A stretch of 64,000 nucleotides of DNA from Vibrio ponticus. Its GTDB lineage: Bacteria; Pseudomonadota; Gammaproteobacteria; Enterobacterales; Vibrionaceae. Position numbers and translations under genes: made by a program. Positions 18,329 through 27,643 of this stretch are shown in pieces. The DNA lies in the NCBI RefSeq assembly GCF_009938225.1, contig NZ_AP019657.1, positions 806,001-870,000 on the forward strand, written 5' to 3'. The stretch's first letter is position 1; every line of letters begins with the position of its first letter. Under the pieces are notes generated by a model that was not told where the DNA came from, did no database searches, and saw only the letters and a program-made list of their open reading frames with translations.

Positions 18329-18583
18329 TTAGTGTTTCGGATTAACGCCGTTACGAACCATGTCTTGACCAGTCTTAAAGACTTCTTCACTTACCCAGCG
18401 ACCTAAGATCAGTTGGTGTTTATCATCCAACACCGCTACGAAGTGGCGACCATCAGCATTGCTGGTTGCTAGAGCCACGCCACCGATGTTTTGTAGACCT
18501 AGAATGCCACTTTCTACTGCGGTTAGAAATGCCGCTAATTCATCTAGATTTTCAATTACGCGTTCGTCTTTAATCATTTTCAA
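18329..18583 (-). CDS. Small conserved-looking protein of unknown function
   Basis: An 84-residue cytoplasmic protein without signal peptide or membrane segment. A central GGVALATSNADGRHFVAVLD and ILGRWVSEEVF suggest a compact alpha/beta fold. I do not recognise the family. A second in-frame ATG lies two codons in. It reads towards the shared terminator and stands apart from the dms genes upstream. Confidence 0.65.
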   Translation of the reverse strand: MKMIKDERVIENLDELAAFLTAVESGILGLQNIGGVALATSNADGRHFVAVLDDKHQLILGRWVSEEVFKTGQDMVRNGVNPKH

Positions 18584-18670
18584 ACTCTCGGATTATATGA
18601 ATGGTGCGCGATAGGTTGCACTCAAGTGATTGAGGCGTACTTTACCAGTCTCAATCGCAAAATCCATTTA

Positions 18671-19126
18671 TCAATCAAGAGTTATGGCAAAAAACTCACA
18701 AGCGCTTAAACAATCACCACAACCTGAGCATAGTTCATTATCAATCATTGCGGCTTCACCAGCTTGTACCGAAATGGCTTTGCTACGACACACCTCACTG
18801 CAGGATTTACAGTATTGCGCCAGTTTCGGGTTGCAACGGTAGTCAACCTTAGCCTTGAGCGCTGAATGCGTCAGCGCGCCGGTTGGGCAGGCATGCACGC
18901 ACAAGTAGCAACTATCACAGTTTCCGGATAGCACCGGATAACCGTGCTCTTGGGTGATAGCGTTGCTTGGGCAAGCGTTTGAGCAGCGCATGCATTGATC
19001 GCACATGCGCAAAAACTGTAGCTCTTCTCGCGCTTGCGGAGGGCGAATAAATCCGCTCGACGACTCAACATGCGTTGGTCGAAAACGTTCAAATAACGCC
19101 CTGCGTGATGGGTTGATTACTGTCAT
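18671..19126 (-). CDS. napF: Ferredoxin-type protein NapF-like
   Basis: A 151-residue iron-sulfur protein with cysteine motifs CDQCMRCSNACP, CDSCYLCVHACP and CSGCGDCLSACE, plus an extra CKSCSEVC. These fit three 4Fe-4S clusters as in NapF. The N-terminus INPSRRALFERFRPT is typical of NapF. It is the last gene of the dms operon and overlaps the chaperone stop (TAATG). NapF-like proteins help mature molybdoenzymes in the cytoplasm; here the partner would be the DMSO reductase. Confidence 0.85.
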   Translation of the reverse strand: MTVINPSRRALFERFRPTHVESSSGFIRPPQAREELQFLRMCDQCMRCSNACPSNAITQEHGYPVLSGNCDSCYLCVHACPTGALTHSALKAKVDYRCNPKLAQYCKSCSEVCRSKAISVQAGEAAMIDNELCSGCGDCLSACEFFAITLD

Positions 19127-19716
19127 TATTTATACAGTTTTATAGGTTCAATTGTTAATCCGATTTCAGTTTTAACCTGTTCTAAAAAGAGCTCAGTTAA
19201 TTTAGCTAAGTCTGCGTAAAATGGGCTCTCTTGGTTGCTTTGCAGTAATTCTAGATAGCGACCACTCCAAGGCAGTAGATGCACAGAGAGAAACTCTACT
19301 AGGGCGACCTGGTTGCCTTCTTCGATAAGCAGAGCCAGCGCCCACATCATTAAGCCAAAATGATCCAGTGGTTGATTGTTAATCTCAAACGCAATGCCAG
19401 CACGGTCTAAAAACTGGTAGTAAGCCGCAGTTGAATCGCCCATGACCAGGTTTTCGCGGTTTTGATACACCGAGCCCCATGGCGGTGCCAACATTTCACC
19501 TTGCCCTTCAAACAATACAGAGAAATTGTATTTGTTTGCCGAGTAACGCTCTTGCTTTAGAGAAATGATTAGATGATTGACGGTCTCTAAATCTTGCCAT
19601 TGATAGGCGCTAGCAAGAGATTCGAGGTTATTGAGGGTCGCCAAGTTAATCTGCTCTACCGGTGAGTAGTAGAACAGAGCGCCAAGTGCGCGTGGTAGTA
19701 GGGCTAAGTTGTTCAT
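19126..19716 (-). CDS. dmsD: TorD/DmsD-family molybdoenzyme chaperone
   Basis: A 196-residue all-helical cytoplasmic protein. The PLDHFGLMMWALALLIEEGN stretch matches the E-P-x-D-H motif region of the TorD/DmsD family. It would bind the Tat signal of DmsA and guide cofactor insertion. An upstream TTG gives a longer frame, but it overlaps the end of dmsC and an intercistronic hairpin; the ATG at 19716 with GGGA before it is preferred. Confidence 0.82.
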   Translation of the reverse strand: MNNLALLPRALGALFYYSPVEQINLATLNNLESLASAYQWQDLETVNHLIISLKQERYSANKYNFSVLFEGQGEMLAPPWGSVYQNRENLVMGDSTAAYYQFLDRAGIAFEINNQPLDHFGLMMWALALLIEEGNQVALVEFLSVHLLPWSGRYLELLQSNQESPFYADLAKLTELFLEQVKTEIGLTIEPIKLYK

Positions 19717-19732
19717 TGAAAATCCCAAAATA

Positions 19733-19749
19733 GGGGAGCTAAGCTCCCC
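19733..19749 (-). other. Intercistronic hairpin between dmsC and the chaperone gene
   Basis: GGGGAGC and GCTCCCC pair around three bases directly between the dmsC stop and the chaperone start. There is no T tract, so it is more likely a processing or stability element that lowers downstream expression than a terminator. Confidence 0.55.
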
Positions 19750-19757
19750 ATAATCTA

Positions 19758-20525
19758 TTACATACCGATTTGCCAAAGTTCATAGAAGCCGATTCGACCA
19801 GCGATCTCTGAAGCGGCAACAAACACCACCGCTAAAGAAGCGAACTGTGTGTTGTCTTTTTGTCTGGATGAGAGACTGATAATCGCCAGACCTGCAAACG
19901 CCAGTTTGAGCATCCAGAACAACGCATCTTGACCAAACAAACTTGGTGCGGCTAAGCCGATGTGGGCAAAGTAGCTTGGCATTAATATGATGCCGACTAG
20001 TAAGCTAATCAGCGCAGTGTATTTAAACAAGCGGCAACCACAGATTAGATACACAACTGTTGCACCCATCACAAATGCCGTCAGGATCATGTAGATCGAG
20101 GTATATGCGCTATTCCATGCCGCAACACTTTCAATGGTGTAGATGGTTGGAATGGTATGCACCAACACGATACCAGCAAAGCTAGAGAATAGGCTTACCG
20201 CTTTAACCGTGTTACTGCCTTGACGAACTTTTAAACACACCATGGCTGCAAACAGCAGTCCACCAAACATGATGGTGGCAATGATCTCGTTACTCATCGG
20301 TGATTGCCCAATCGCATTAAGAGCATTAAGTGCTTTAAGTGGTTGACCAAGGTGGGTGAGTGATGCGATGCCACCGAACGCCAATGCCACAAATGCTGCA
20401 TACAACGCTTTCTCATGTTGTTTGCGATTCATCTTGCCAATCAAGAATGCGAGGGTTGATAACACCACAATTCCAACCGCCGTTTGTGCGAGGAAAGTGA
20501 AGAAAACCAAAGATAATTCGTGCAT
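19758..20525 (-). CDS. dmsC: DMSO reductase membrane anchor subunit DmsC
   Basis: A 255-residue inner-membrane protein with about eight hydrophobic helices. MHELSLVFFTFLAQTAVG is typical of the DmsC start, and SLTHLGQPLKALNAL is the conserved first-loop region. It holds the DmsAB dimer on the membrane and oxidises menaquinol. The dmsB stop directly precedes its ATG (TAAATG), so it is translationally linked. Confidence 0.92.
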   Translation of the reverse strand: MHELSLVFFTFLAQTAVGIVVLSTLAFLIGKMNRKQHEKALYAAFVALAFGGIASLTHLGQPLKALNALNAIGQSPMSNEIIATIMFGGLLFAAMVCLKVRQGSNTVKAVSLFSSFAGIVLVHTIPTIYTIESVAAWNSAYTSIYMILTAFVMGATVVYLICGCRLFKYTALISLLVGIILMPSYFAHIGLAAPSLFGQDALFWMLKLAFAGLAIISLSSRQKDNTQFASLAVVFVAASEIAGRIGFYELWQIGM

Positions 20526-21149
20526 TTATTTTACCTCCGCCGGGTTTTGTAGCTCGCCCACATTGCTGTTGTTCGCAACGGCATGGCTATGGGTACGTAC
20601 AATTAAGTTCGGGCTGGTAATACGTGAGTCAGGCAGCGGCGCGACATCACGTTGGTTGCCATATTTGGCGCGCAGCTCATTAATGTCACCAAACTCAATC
20701 GCACGTTGAGGGCATGAGTCGACGCACACAGGGTTAAGCCCTTGCTCTAGGCGGTCAAGGCAACCGTCACACTTTGACATCACCTTTTTCTCTTTGTCAT
20801 ATTGCGGCGCACCGTAAGGGCAGCGCATAGCACAGTAACGACAGCCAATACACTTCTCTTGGTCAACCAGCACTAAGCCATTGTCTTGGCGTTTATGCAT
20901 CGCTTGGGTTGGACACCCTGCGACACAAATTGGATCGTCACAATGGTTACAAGCAACTGATAGGTAGTAAGCGAAGGTTTGGTTTGTCCATGCACCATCG
21001 CTATCTTTTGCCCAAGAGCCGCCGCCGTATTCGTACACGCGACGGAACTTACGACCGACATCAATATCGTTTTTATCTTTGCAACTCACTTGGCAAGTTT
21101 TACAACCTGAGCAGCGAGATGAATCAATATAAAAGCCTAATTGTTTCAT
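20526..21149 (-). CDS. dmsB: DMSO reductase iron-sulfur subunit DmsB
   Basis: A 207-residue electron-transfer protein. Four 4Fe-4S motifs are visible: CSGCKTCQVSC, CNHCDDPICVAGCP, CIGCRYCAMRCPYG and CDGCLDRLEQGLNPVCVDSCP. It moves electrons from DmsC to the molybdenum subunit. It starts five bases after the dmsA stop. Confidence 0.95.
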   Translation of the reverse strand: MKQLGFYIDSSRCSGCKTCQVSCKDKNDIDVGRKFRRVYEYGGGSWAKDSDGAWTNQTFAYYLSVACNHCDDPICVAGCPTQAMHKRQDNGLVLVDQEKCIGCRYCAMRCPYGAPQYDKEKKVMSKCDGCLDRLEQGLNPVCVDSCPQRAIEFGDINELRAKYGNQRDVAPLPDSRITSPNLIVRTHSHAVANNSNVGELQNPAEVK

Positions 21150-21153
21150 TTAG

Positions 21154-23568
21154 TTATGCCTTCTGAATTTCTACTAGGTTGGTATGTTGTGGGTTGCCTT
21201 TAGTGATAGGCGAGAATAGGTGACTGGTCAGGTTGTTGATACAACCACCAATATCGACACCATTTTTCACAACCGACCATGCACCTTGCGGCATTGCGGT
21301 CACGTCAGGCATGACACGGTTAGTCACTTTAGCAGCGATAAGGATCTTGCCGTATTCGTTGAATACATGAACCATATCGCCGTTTTTGATCCCACGTTGC
21401 TCGGCATTGATCGGGTTGATCCAGATTTCATCTGGCACCGCTTCGGCGACAACGCCAACATTGGCATACGTTGAGTGGGTATGACCTTTAGTGTGGAAAC
21501 CCGTCATTTGCAGTGGGTATTGGGCAAACTTCTCCAGATCCATGTGTGAGTTTGGTACTGGCACATACTCAGGAATTGCCGTCATGTAGTGACCTTCAGG
21601 TAGCACCCAAGTATCAACGCGCTCTTGCACCTTAGTGGCGAAGATTTCGAATTTGCCTGAAGGCGTTGTTAATGGATTGGCTGCTGGATCTTGGTAGAAA
21701 TCCGCGAACGGAATGCTGTCTTCTTTCTTCGCGCGTTGCTGGTCGATAACACCGCTGCCGCGTACTTTTGCAAACTCAGGTAGGTAAGTACGTTTGGCGC
21801 GAATATCGTTGTAGTGTTTTTCAATCCACTCGGCTTGACTGCGACCTTCAGTAAAGGTTTGTTTAAAGCCAAGGTGCTCGGCAATGTCCGCACATACGTC
21901 ATAGGTAGAGCGCACTTCCCACATCGGCTCAATGGTGTTTTCCATTGAGATCATAAAGTGGTTAGAGCCTGACGCGTAAGCGTTGTCAACCAAGTCTGAT
22001 GCTTCTAGGTAAGTGGTTTCAGGTAGCAAGATATCAGCGAATTTCGCCGTTGGCGTCATATGGTTATCGACCACGACAATAAACTCACATTTGCTGTCAT
22101 CAGCCAATATTTCACGGGTACGATTTAAGTCACCATGTTGGTTACCCAGCACATTACCTGCTTGGTTGATCATCAGCTTAATGCCGTGCTGTAATTTATC
22201 CGCACCTTTTAAGCCGTGCGTCTCAGGAGTGAAAACTTCTGGGTTGGCTATTGCATCGGTCCAAGAGAACACCGGGATCGACGTTTTGACTGGGTTGGCA
22301 GGGCGAGGCAGTAGTGGCACACCATATTTGGTTGAGTATGCCCAGTTACCCGTGTTGGTGCCTGCGCGACCAAAATGACCTGACACGACACACAGAGATT
22401 GAATCGCGTGCACGCTGTGCTCGCCGTTATGGTGGCGCTGCGCCCCCCAGCCTTGTGCGATGTAACACGCTTTGGCGTTAGCGATTTCACGCGCGAGCTG
22501 TACGATGCGTTTGGCTGGAATGCCCGTAATCGTTGCCGCCCATTGAGGTGTTTTCTCAATGCCATCTTTGCCAGTCCCTAAGATGTAGTCTTTGTAGCTG
22601 CCATTTTGTGCCGCGTTGGCTGGTAGTGTATCGCGTGTAAAGCCGATTGCGTATTTGCGGATCTGTTCTTCATTGAGCAGATCTTCTTTGATCATGGTAT
22701 GAATAAGGGCAGCAACTAGAGCGGCATCCGTGGTTGGTTTGATTGGTAACCACTCAGCATCGCTCACAACCCCAGAGTCAGTGTAACGAGGGTCAATCAG
22801 GATCACTTTCGCGCCCGATTTTTCTAGTGCTCGGCGCATCTCTTCAACCTGACCACCACCTGACATACGCGTCTCAGATAGGTTGAGGCTAAATAGCACC
22901 ACCAAATCTGAATCTTCGATTTCGGTAAAGTGGGTACCGGCATACTTACCCCAAGTGAATGGCGTCATACCGTTGATTTGTGCGGTAGAGTAGGAGTTGA
23001 AGTAGTTGAGGTAGCCACCTGCTTGAGTCAGCATACGTAGCCAAGCTTCACGACCTTGGGTGTGGTAATACGCACCAGTACCGTACTGGAAGTAGACCGC
23101 TTCTGGTCCGTAAGTCTCATAAACGCGGGTGAGTTGATTGGCGATGGTTTGTGTCGCTTCTTGCCAACTGATGCGCTCGAATTTACCTTCACCGCGTTTG
23201 CCAACGCGCTTCATTGGGTATTTTAAACGGTCAGGGTTGTAGATGCGGAATTTGTTTGAGCGACCGCGTAAGCATGGGCGAATTTGGTGCTCGCCAAAAA
23301 CAGCATCGCTGTCTGTATCAGCGGGCTCAACTTGTAGGATGCGCCCATCTTGAACTTTTACTTTTAGCGCGCAGCGTGAGCCACAGTTAACGAGACAGGC
23401 GCTGTACTTAAACTCAGCCGGAGTGGAGGCTGGTGCAGCACTGACTTTTTTGCTCAGTGGTAATGTGGCTAGAGAGCCAGCAACAGCAGCGGTTGCGCTG
23501 AGTTTGCTTGAATACTCGAGTAGCTTACGGCGGGTGGTTTCTATATTTAGAAACGGCAGAGTAGCCAT
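21154..23568 (-). CDS. dmsA: DMSO reductase catalytic subunit DmsA
   Basis: An 804-residue molybdopterin oxidoreductase. It has a Tat signal (TTRRKLLEYSSKLSATAAVAG, with AAPAS cleavage near residue 46), so it is exported folded. The 4Fe-4S motif is YSACLVNCGSRCALKV with a fourth Cys in RPCLRGRSNKFR. The body matches DmsA/YnfE (YNPDRLKYPMKRVGKRGEGK). It reduces DMSO or related S- and N-oxides under anoxia. A strong AAAGGA box precedes the ATG. Confidence 0.94.
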   Translation of the reverse strand: MATLPFLNIETTRRKLLEYSSKLSATAAVAGSLATLPLSKKVSAAPASTPAEFKYSACLVNCGSRCALKVKVQDGRILQVEPADTDSDAVFGEHQIRPCLRGRSNKFRIYNPDRLKYPMKRVGKRGEGKFERISWQEATQTIANQLTRVYETYGPEAVYFQYGTGAYYHTQGREAWLRMLTQAGGYLNYFNSYSTAQINGMTPFTWGKYAGTHFTEIEDSDLVVLFSLNLSETRMSGGGQVEEMRRALEKSGAKVILIDPRYTDSGVVSDAEWLPIKPTTDAALVAALIHTMIKEDLLNEEQIRKYAIGFTRDTLPANAAQNGSYKDYILGTGKDGIEKTPQWAATITGIPAKRIVQLAREIANAKACYIAQGWGAQRHHNGEHSVHAIQSLCVVSGHFGRAGTNTGNWAYSTKYGVPLLPRPANPVKTSIPVFSWTDAIANPEVFTPETHGLKGADKLQHGIKLMINQAGNVLGNQHGDLNRTREILADDSKCEFIVVVDNHMTPTAKFADILLPETTYLEASDLVDNAYASGSNHFMISMENTIEPMWEVRSTYDVCADIAEHLGFKQTFTEGRSQAEWIEKHYNDIRAKRTYLPEFAKVRGSGVIDQQRAKKEDSIPFADFYQDPAANPLTTPSGKFEIFATKVQERVDTWVLPEGHYMTAIPEYVPVPNSHMDLEKFAQYPLQMTGFHTKGHTHSTYANVGVVAEAVPDEIWINPINAEQRGIKNGDMVHVFNEYGKILIAAKVTNRVMPDVTAMPQGAWSVVKNGVDIGGCINNLTSHLFSPITKGNPQHTNLVEIQKA

Positions 23569-24112
23569 AGATATTCCTTTACAGTGTAAGACAAAAATTA
23601 ATTCAAATAGGAATGATTTTTATTTTTATGTCATTGTTCCTATTGGATTTTTTGATGGTTGAGCACTCATCCAGATGAGACCCTAACAACTGTAAGGGTT
23701 TAGCAATAGGGGCTGATTTATCGATATGTGATCTGGTAAAACTTCGACAGAGAGAAGAGTTTGGATTTGTGATATTTACGTGGTTTTTCGAAAATCTTAG
23801 CTGGTGTTCTTGATGAAACTGTGAGTATAACTTTCTGAAATAAATGGTAATTATGTATAGGTGGATGTTCTATTGTTGTGGCGTATGTAACTGACTTGTA
23901 TGGAATGTTTTCGAAGCGTGGGTTTTCAATCAAGTTACTCAATGAGCTATTTTTAAAAACAGGTTAAAGATAACCAACATTACTAGGAAAAAATTCAGGA
24001 TGATCTTTAAGCGGGACATAAACAGCTACACCAAACTGCGACAAATCGACACATGGGGTTAATTCAGAGATAGGAGGCTGGTTGATTACAGCCTCCATTT
24101 ATTTAGTGCGTG
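23569..24112 (-). promoter_or_regulatory. dms promoter region
   Basis: About 540 bp without a convincing gene, AT-rich. TTGATGGTTGAGCA at 23652-23665 resembles one FNR half-site plus a poor second half, about 85 bp from dmsA, where anaerobic control would be expected. A GGAGGCTG/CAGCCTCC hairpin lies at its far end (24073-24096). A 74-codon open frame at 23718-23942 lacks a ribosome binding site and normal composition and was rejected. Confidence 0.35.
24073..24096. terminator. Terminator-like hairpin
   Basis: GGAGGCTG pairs with CAGCCTCC around eight bases. It lies just after the stop of the DMT permease gene (minus strand). T tracts are modest on both sides. Confidence 0.6.
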
Positions 24113-25021
24113 TTAGCTATTGTAGCGAAGCTTTTTGGGTAACAGCTTTTTGCCAAACACGTTGATCAAGGCACCAGTGACAATCAAACCGCCACCCATG
24201 TAAGTCCAGATCGATGGGATTTCACTGAAGATCACCACGCCAAGTAGGGTTGAGAACACGATCTGTACATAAGAGTAGGCTGAGGCTTTGCCCGCTTCTT
24301 GGGTTTGCATCGCTTTGGTTAAGCCATATTGACCAATTTGAGTGAAGATGCCCACCATGACCAATAAGAGCGTGATGGTCAAACTTGGTACGACAAACTC
24401 ATCCCACATTAGGAACGTTGAAACAGGCAGTGCGACTAGCGGGAAGTAGAAAATGATCACCGAGCTATCTTCAGTTTGGCTAAGTTTACGTACGATGACA
24501 TAGGCTATGGAGCTACCAAATGCGCCCAGCAACGCAATCATCACACTGTGAATCGGTAGGGCTTGTGCGGTAATCGAATCCGACATATTTGGCTGCACCA
24601 TAAGCCCAACGCCTAGCAAACACAGTGCGATACAAATCATGGTTGCGCCTTGAATACGTTCTTTGAGAAACAGCACACCAAGTAGGGCAGTAAATACCGG
24701 ATGAACGTATTGCAAAATCGTCGCTTCGGCTAGAGGTAGAGCAGTGACGGCATAGTAGACACACATTAGTGCCAAGGTGCCGACAGTACCACGCAGTAAC
24801 AGCAATTTTTTATTGTTGCCCCAAATGGAGATCTTTTTGCGCTTTACATCAAGGTAGCTAAGGATAAGCGAAACTAGAGCACGGGCAGCGACGATTTCGA
24901 AAACAGGGATGCCATGGACGCTCACGTATTTAACGCAAGCAGACATAAGTGCGAATCCCAGTGCTGACAACAGCATGAAGCGCACCCCTACAGGGATGAT
25001 GTCGTTGAATTTAGAAAGCAT
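24113..25021 (-). CDS. EamA/DMT-superfamily transporter
   Basis: A 302-residue inner-membrane protein with ten predicted helices in two repeated EamA halves (ALPLAEATILQYVHPVFTAL in the first; GQYGLTKAMQTQEAGKASAY in the second). Family members export metabolites or amino acids. The substrate is unknown. It stands alone. Confidence 0.9.
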   Translation of the reverse strand: MLSKFNDIIPVGVRFMLLSALGFALMSACVKYVSVHGIPVFEIVAARALVSLILSYLDVKRKKISIWGNNKKLLLLRGTVGTLALMCVYYAVTALPLAEATILQYVHPVFTALLGVLFLKERIQGATMICIALCLLGVGLMVQPNMSDSITAQALPIHSVMIALLGAFGSSIAYVIVRKLSQTEDSSVIIFYFPLVALPVSTFLMWDEFVVPSLTITLLLVMVGIFTQIGQYGLTKAMQTQEAGKASAYSYVQIVFSTLLGVVIFSEIPSIWTYMGGGLIVTGALINVFGKKLLPKKLRYNS

Positions 25022-25135
25022 GGTTTTTCAAGGTGACGGATTAGAACGATATCATACGTCATCAAAATTCAGAGTGACAGAGACGAACTCAATCTCGGCT
25101 ACTTGGTGTCGTTTAGAATGATTTACGAGCGTAAG

Positions 25136-25435
25136 CTATTTTGTGCTGCTTTGATTTTTCCCGCTCGATTGCTGTGATTTAGCAAAGGTTACCCACTTTA
25201 ATTTGCCGTTGGTTTCATATTGATTGGCATTTTCGCAACGCATTAGATAGCCGCCAACTTCTAACAGGGCACCTTCCGAGTATGCATGATCTTGATAGTA
25301 GCAAATTCTATGGTTGGCTTGCTCACTGTTAACTACGACCGCTGCACGGTGATTGGGTGTGGAGTAGCTCTTTTCTGCGGCGCTGGCAGAAATTGGTAAC
25401 AGGCAAACTAAAAAGAATCCACTTACTCTCATCAT
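25136..25435 (-). CDS. Small periplasmic protein, DUF1496 (YnjH-like)
   Basis: A 99-residue protein with a signal peptide (MMRVSGFFLVCLLPISASAA). The mature part has ICYYQDHAYSEGALLEVGGYLMRC, the DUF1496 pattern with two cysteines that may form a disulfide. The C-terminus is polar and low in complexity. It overlaps the upstream gene by four bases (ATGA), so the two are co-translated. The function is unknown. Confidence 0.75.
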   Translation of the reverse strand: MMRVSGFFLVCLLPISASAAEKSYSTPNHRAAVVVNSEQANHRICYYQDHAYSEGALLEVGGYLMRCENANQYETNGKLKWVTFAKSQQSSGKNQSSTK

Positions 25436-26328
25436 AACTCTCCATATTTACGTTGATAACGCGGCAACATACTGGCATTGCCGAGCAAGCCTCCCTGATG
25501 AATATAGATTAGCTGTTTATCTTGATTTTGCGGATACCATTCAAGCAGGCAACGCCACATCATCGGGTCATAAAGTAATTCAAATTCTACGCCAGTTTGT
25601 TGATTGAGCTGTTGCCAGATCAAATAATCTTGTTGGTAGAGTTTGCCAAAATGATGCTTAGTTTCTAACTCAAGAATTTCTGGATGTGAGCTTTCACCTA
25701 ACTGATTAAATTGTTCCGTGAGGTACTCTTTCCCTCCTACACAAGCACAGGTCAGTACTGGAATGTCATATTGACTTAGGAATTTGTGTAGGAATAGAGC
25801 AGTGGTTCCGGTGCCAGACGGCAGAGCAACAACAAACGCTTGTTTAGGCTGGTTTTGTACCCAGTCTAAGATCTCTTTGCCCAGCTTGGTGACACCATAT
25901 TCAGCTAATTGGCAACGACCACCTTCAGGCACAAATAGGCACGTCTCATCTGGTTGGCGAATGTGAGTAATATACTCTGCTGGGTGCAGGTTACTCTCGG
26001 CGACCGGAATAATCTCTGCTCCTAACTCTAGCGCCGCTTGATAATTGCCAATGGGTGTTTGTTTAAGCCAGTCAGGAATACGGTCGACATAAAATTCGAG
26101 TTGCCAGCCCTTTAGTTGGGCGAGGGCTGCCATGGAATAGAGCGAGTTTGCTTGAGGACTGCCGTAACCAATTAAGGTTTTGATTGATGCGTAGTCGCCG
26201 TCCAGTAGCGCCATAAATTTGCGCGCTTTATTGCCAGAGAACTGCGGGTGGAGTTGATCATCCCGTTTGAGGTAGAACGGGATGTTATTAAACACATGGT
26301 GAGTGATTGCTGTGTTTGCGAGCTTCAT
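25432..26328 (-). CDS. D-cysteine desulfhydrase / ACC deaminase-like PLP enzyme
   Basis: A 298-residue fold type II PLP enzyme. The PLP lysine lies in FSGNKARKF near residue 33. GYGSPQANSLYSMAALA holds the substrate-binding Ser and Gln/Asn. LPSGTGTTALF is the phosphate loop. The family breaks down D-cysteine or 1-aminocyclopropane-1-carboxylate; most Vibrio members are annotated as D-cysteine desulfhydrase, but the substrate is not proven. It is slightly shorter than the usual 325-335 residues. Confidence 0.85.
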   Translation of the reverse strand: MKLANTAITHHVFNNIPFYLKRDDQLHPQFSGNKARKFMALLDGDYASIKTLIGYGSPQANSLYSMAALAQLKGWQLEFYVDRIPDWLKQTPIGNYQAALELGAEIIPVAESNLHPAEYITHIRQPDETCLFVPEGGRCQLAEYGVTKLGKEILDWVQNQPKQAFVVALPSGTGTTALFLHKFLSQYDIPVLTCACVGGKEYLTEQFNQLGESSHPEILELETKHHFGKLYQQDYLIWQQLNQQTGVEFELLYDPMMWRCLLEWYPQNQDKQLIYIHQGGLLGNASMLPRYQRKYGEL

Positions 26329-26365
26329 GGTGATTAGGTAGTGATCATAAGAAAAATCAGCCTAA

Positions 26366-27643
26366 TCATACCTTAGCCGTTGGGTTAAACGCTATGGTCG
26401 CAACACAGCCATTTTCAGCATGATTAGTTAATTGGAATTGCCAACCATAACGGCGACTTAAATCATCAACAATTAATAATCCTAACCCGTGCCCTTCACT
26501 GTTTGGAGCATCTTTTAGCCCAGAGCCTTCGTCGATGATACGGATTCTTTGTTGATTGACTTCAATCGTAATTTTTCCTTCAGGAGTCGCTGCAATAGCA
26601 TTGCGAATCAAGTTACCGATAACCATGTTTAACACAGGTTGGGTTGCTTTTAGAGTAGGGAGTGACTCGATATTGAGTTCGATTTCTAACTGCTTTTCTC
26701 GCGCCTGCATACTGTTATCGGCCACGATCGTTTGAAGTTCTTGCAGGGTAACTTCACGAAGTGGCACATCATCCGCGTTTCTTTCATAGCGAACCAAACC
26801 TAATAAGGCATCGACCATAGTGATCATTTGGCTAGTGGCTCCATCAATTCGTTCGATTTGACGTTGGTTAAACTCGGTTTGCTCTTTGCGTGCGAGTAAC
26901 TTGCTGGCGCCTTTTACCACAGTTAATGGTGTACGAAGCTCGTGGCTGGCATAACGCGCAAAAGCTTGCTCGCGTTTTAACGCTAAGTTTAAATCCGTGC
27001 GATATTGATTGAGACGCTCAGTGAGAATTTGAAACTCCTCTGCGGCTTCTTCTGAGATGGAAAACTCGTTTTCACTATTGCCAGAGTGACTTTCAAGTTG
27101 CTTGGCTATGTCGTTGAGAGGCTCGATTAATCGAATAGATAAACGATATAGGACCGTGCCGAAAATACACATCAAGATAGAGACAATAGTAACAACAATT
27201 AGGCTTGAATAAACAATCTCATCAAGGTCAAACTCGACGTTATCGATGCGAGAAAGCAGGACAATATCGAAGCTTTTCCCATTGTGGCTGTAAGAGCCTT
27301 TGTAAACCATGCGAGAAATGTTGAGGTGATCCATTTCTACCTCACCCAAGAAAGAGTCATGGTTGTTGAGGAATTGGCGGTATTCATCTGGTACTAACGC
27401 GATATCATTGTATGCATCAGTTAGGACATCAACCTTAATTTTACCCTGCTCACCGGCAATAAATCTCTCGATAGCGATATCTCTATCGAGTAAGGCTCTT
27501 CTTTCACCCATGCGGTCTTCAGACCAATGAATGGCTAGTGCAAACACGGTGAAAGAAACCACACCAATAATAATGGAAATGCCGATAAAGAATGCAGCTA
27601 GGCTGTTGGTAAGTGATTGTGTACTGCGTAGCAGGCGTTTCAT
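26366..27643 (-). CDS. Sensor histidine kinase
   Basis: A 425-residue membrane kinase. Membrane segments lie near residues 15-37 and 150-170, with a periplasmic sensor of about 110 residues between them. A HAMP-like linker is followed by HisKA (ASHELRTPLTVVKGASKLL, phospho-His) and HATPase (NLIRNAIAATPEGK, IIDEGSGL, GHGLGLLIVDDLSRRYG). It overlaps the regulator gene by four bases. The pair is divergent from a sugar-transfer operon that it may control. Confidence 0.93.
   Translation of the reverse strand: MKRLLRSTQSLTNSLAAFFIGISIIIGVVSFTVFALAIHWSEDRMGERRALLDRDIAIERFIAGEQGKIKVDVLTDAYNDIALVPDEYRQFLNNHDSFLGEVEMDHLNISRMVYKGSYSHNGKSFDIVLLSRIDNVEFDLDEIVYSSLIVVTIVSILMCIFGTVLYRLSIRLIEPLNDIAKQLESHSGNSENEFSISEEAAEEFQILTERLNQYRTDLNLALKREQAFARYASHELRTPLTVVKGASKLLARKEQTEFNQRQIERIDGATSQMITMVDALLGLVRYERNADDVPLREVTLQELQTIVADNSMQAREKQLEIELNIESLPTLKATQPVLNMVIGNLIRNAIAATPEGKITIEVNQQRIRIIDEGSGLKDAPNSEGHGLGLLIVDDLSRRYGWQFQLTNHAENGCVATIAFNPTAKV

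Noticed and set aside
23718-23942. 74-codon frame upstream of dmsA
   Set aside because: No ribosome binding site, AT-driven composition, and it lies in the promoter region.
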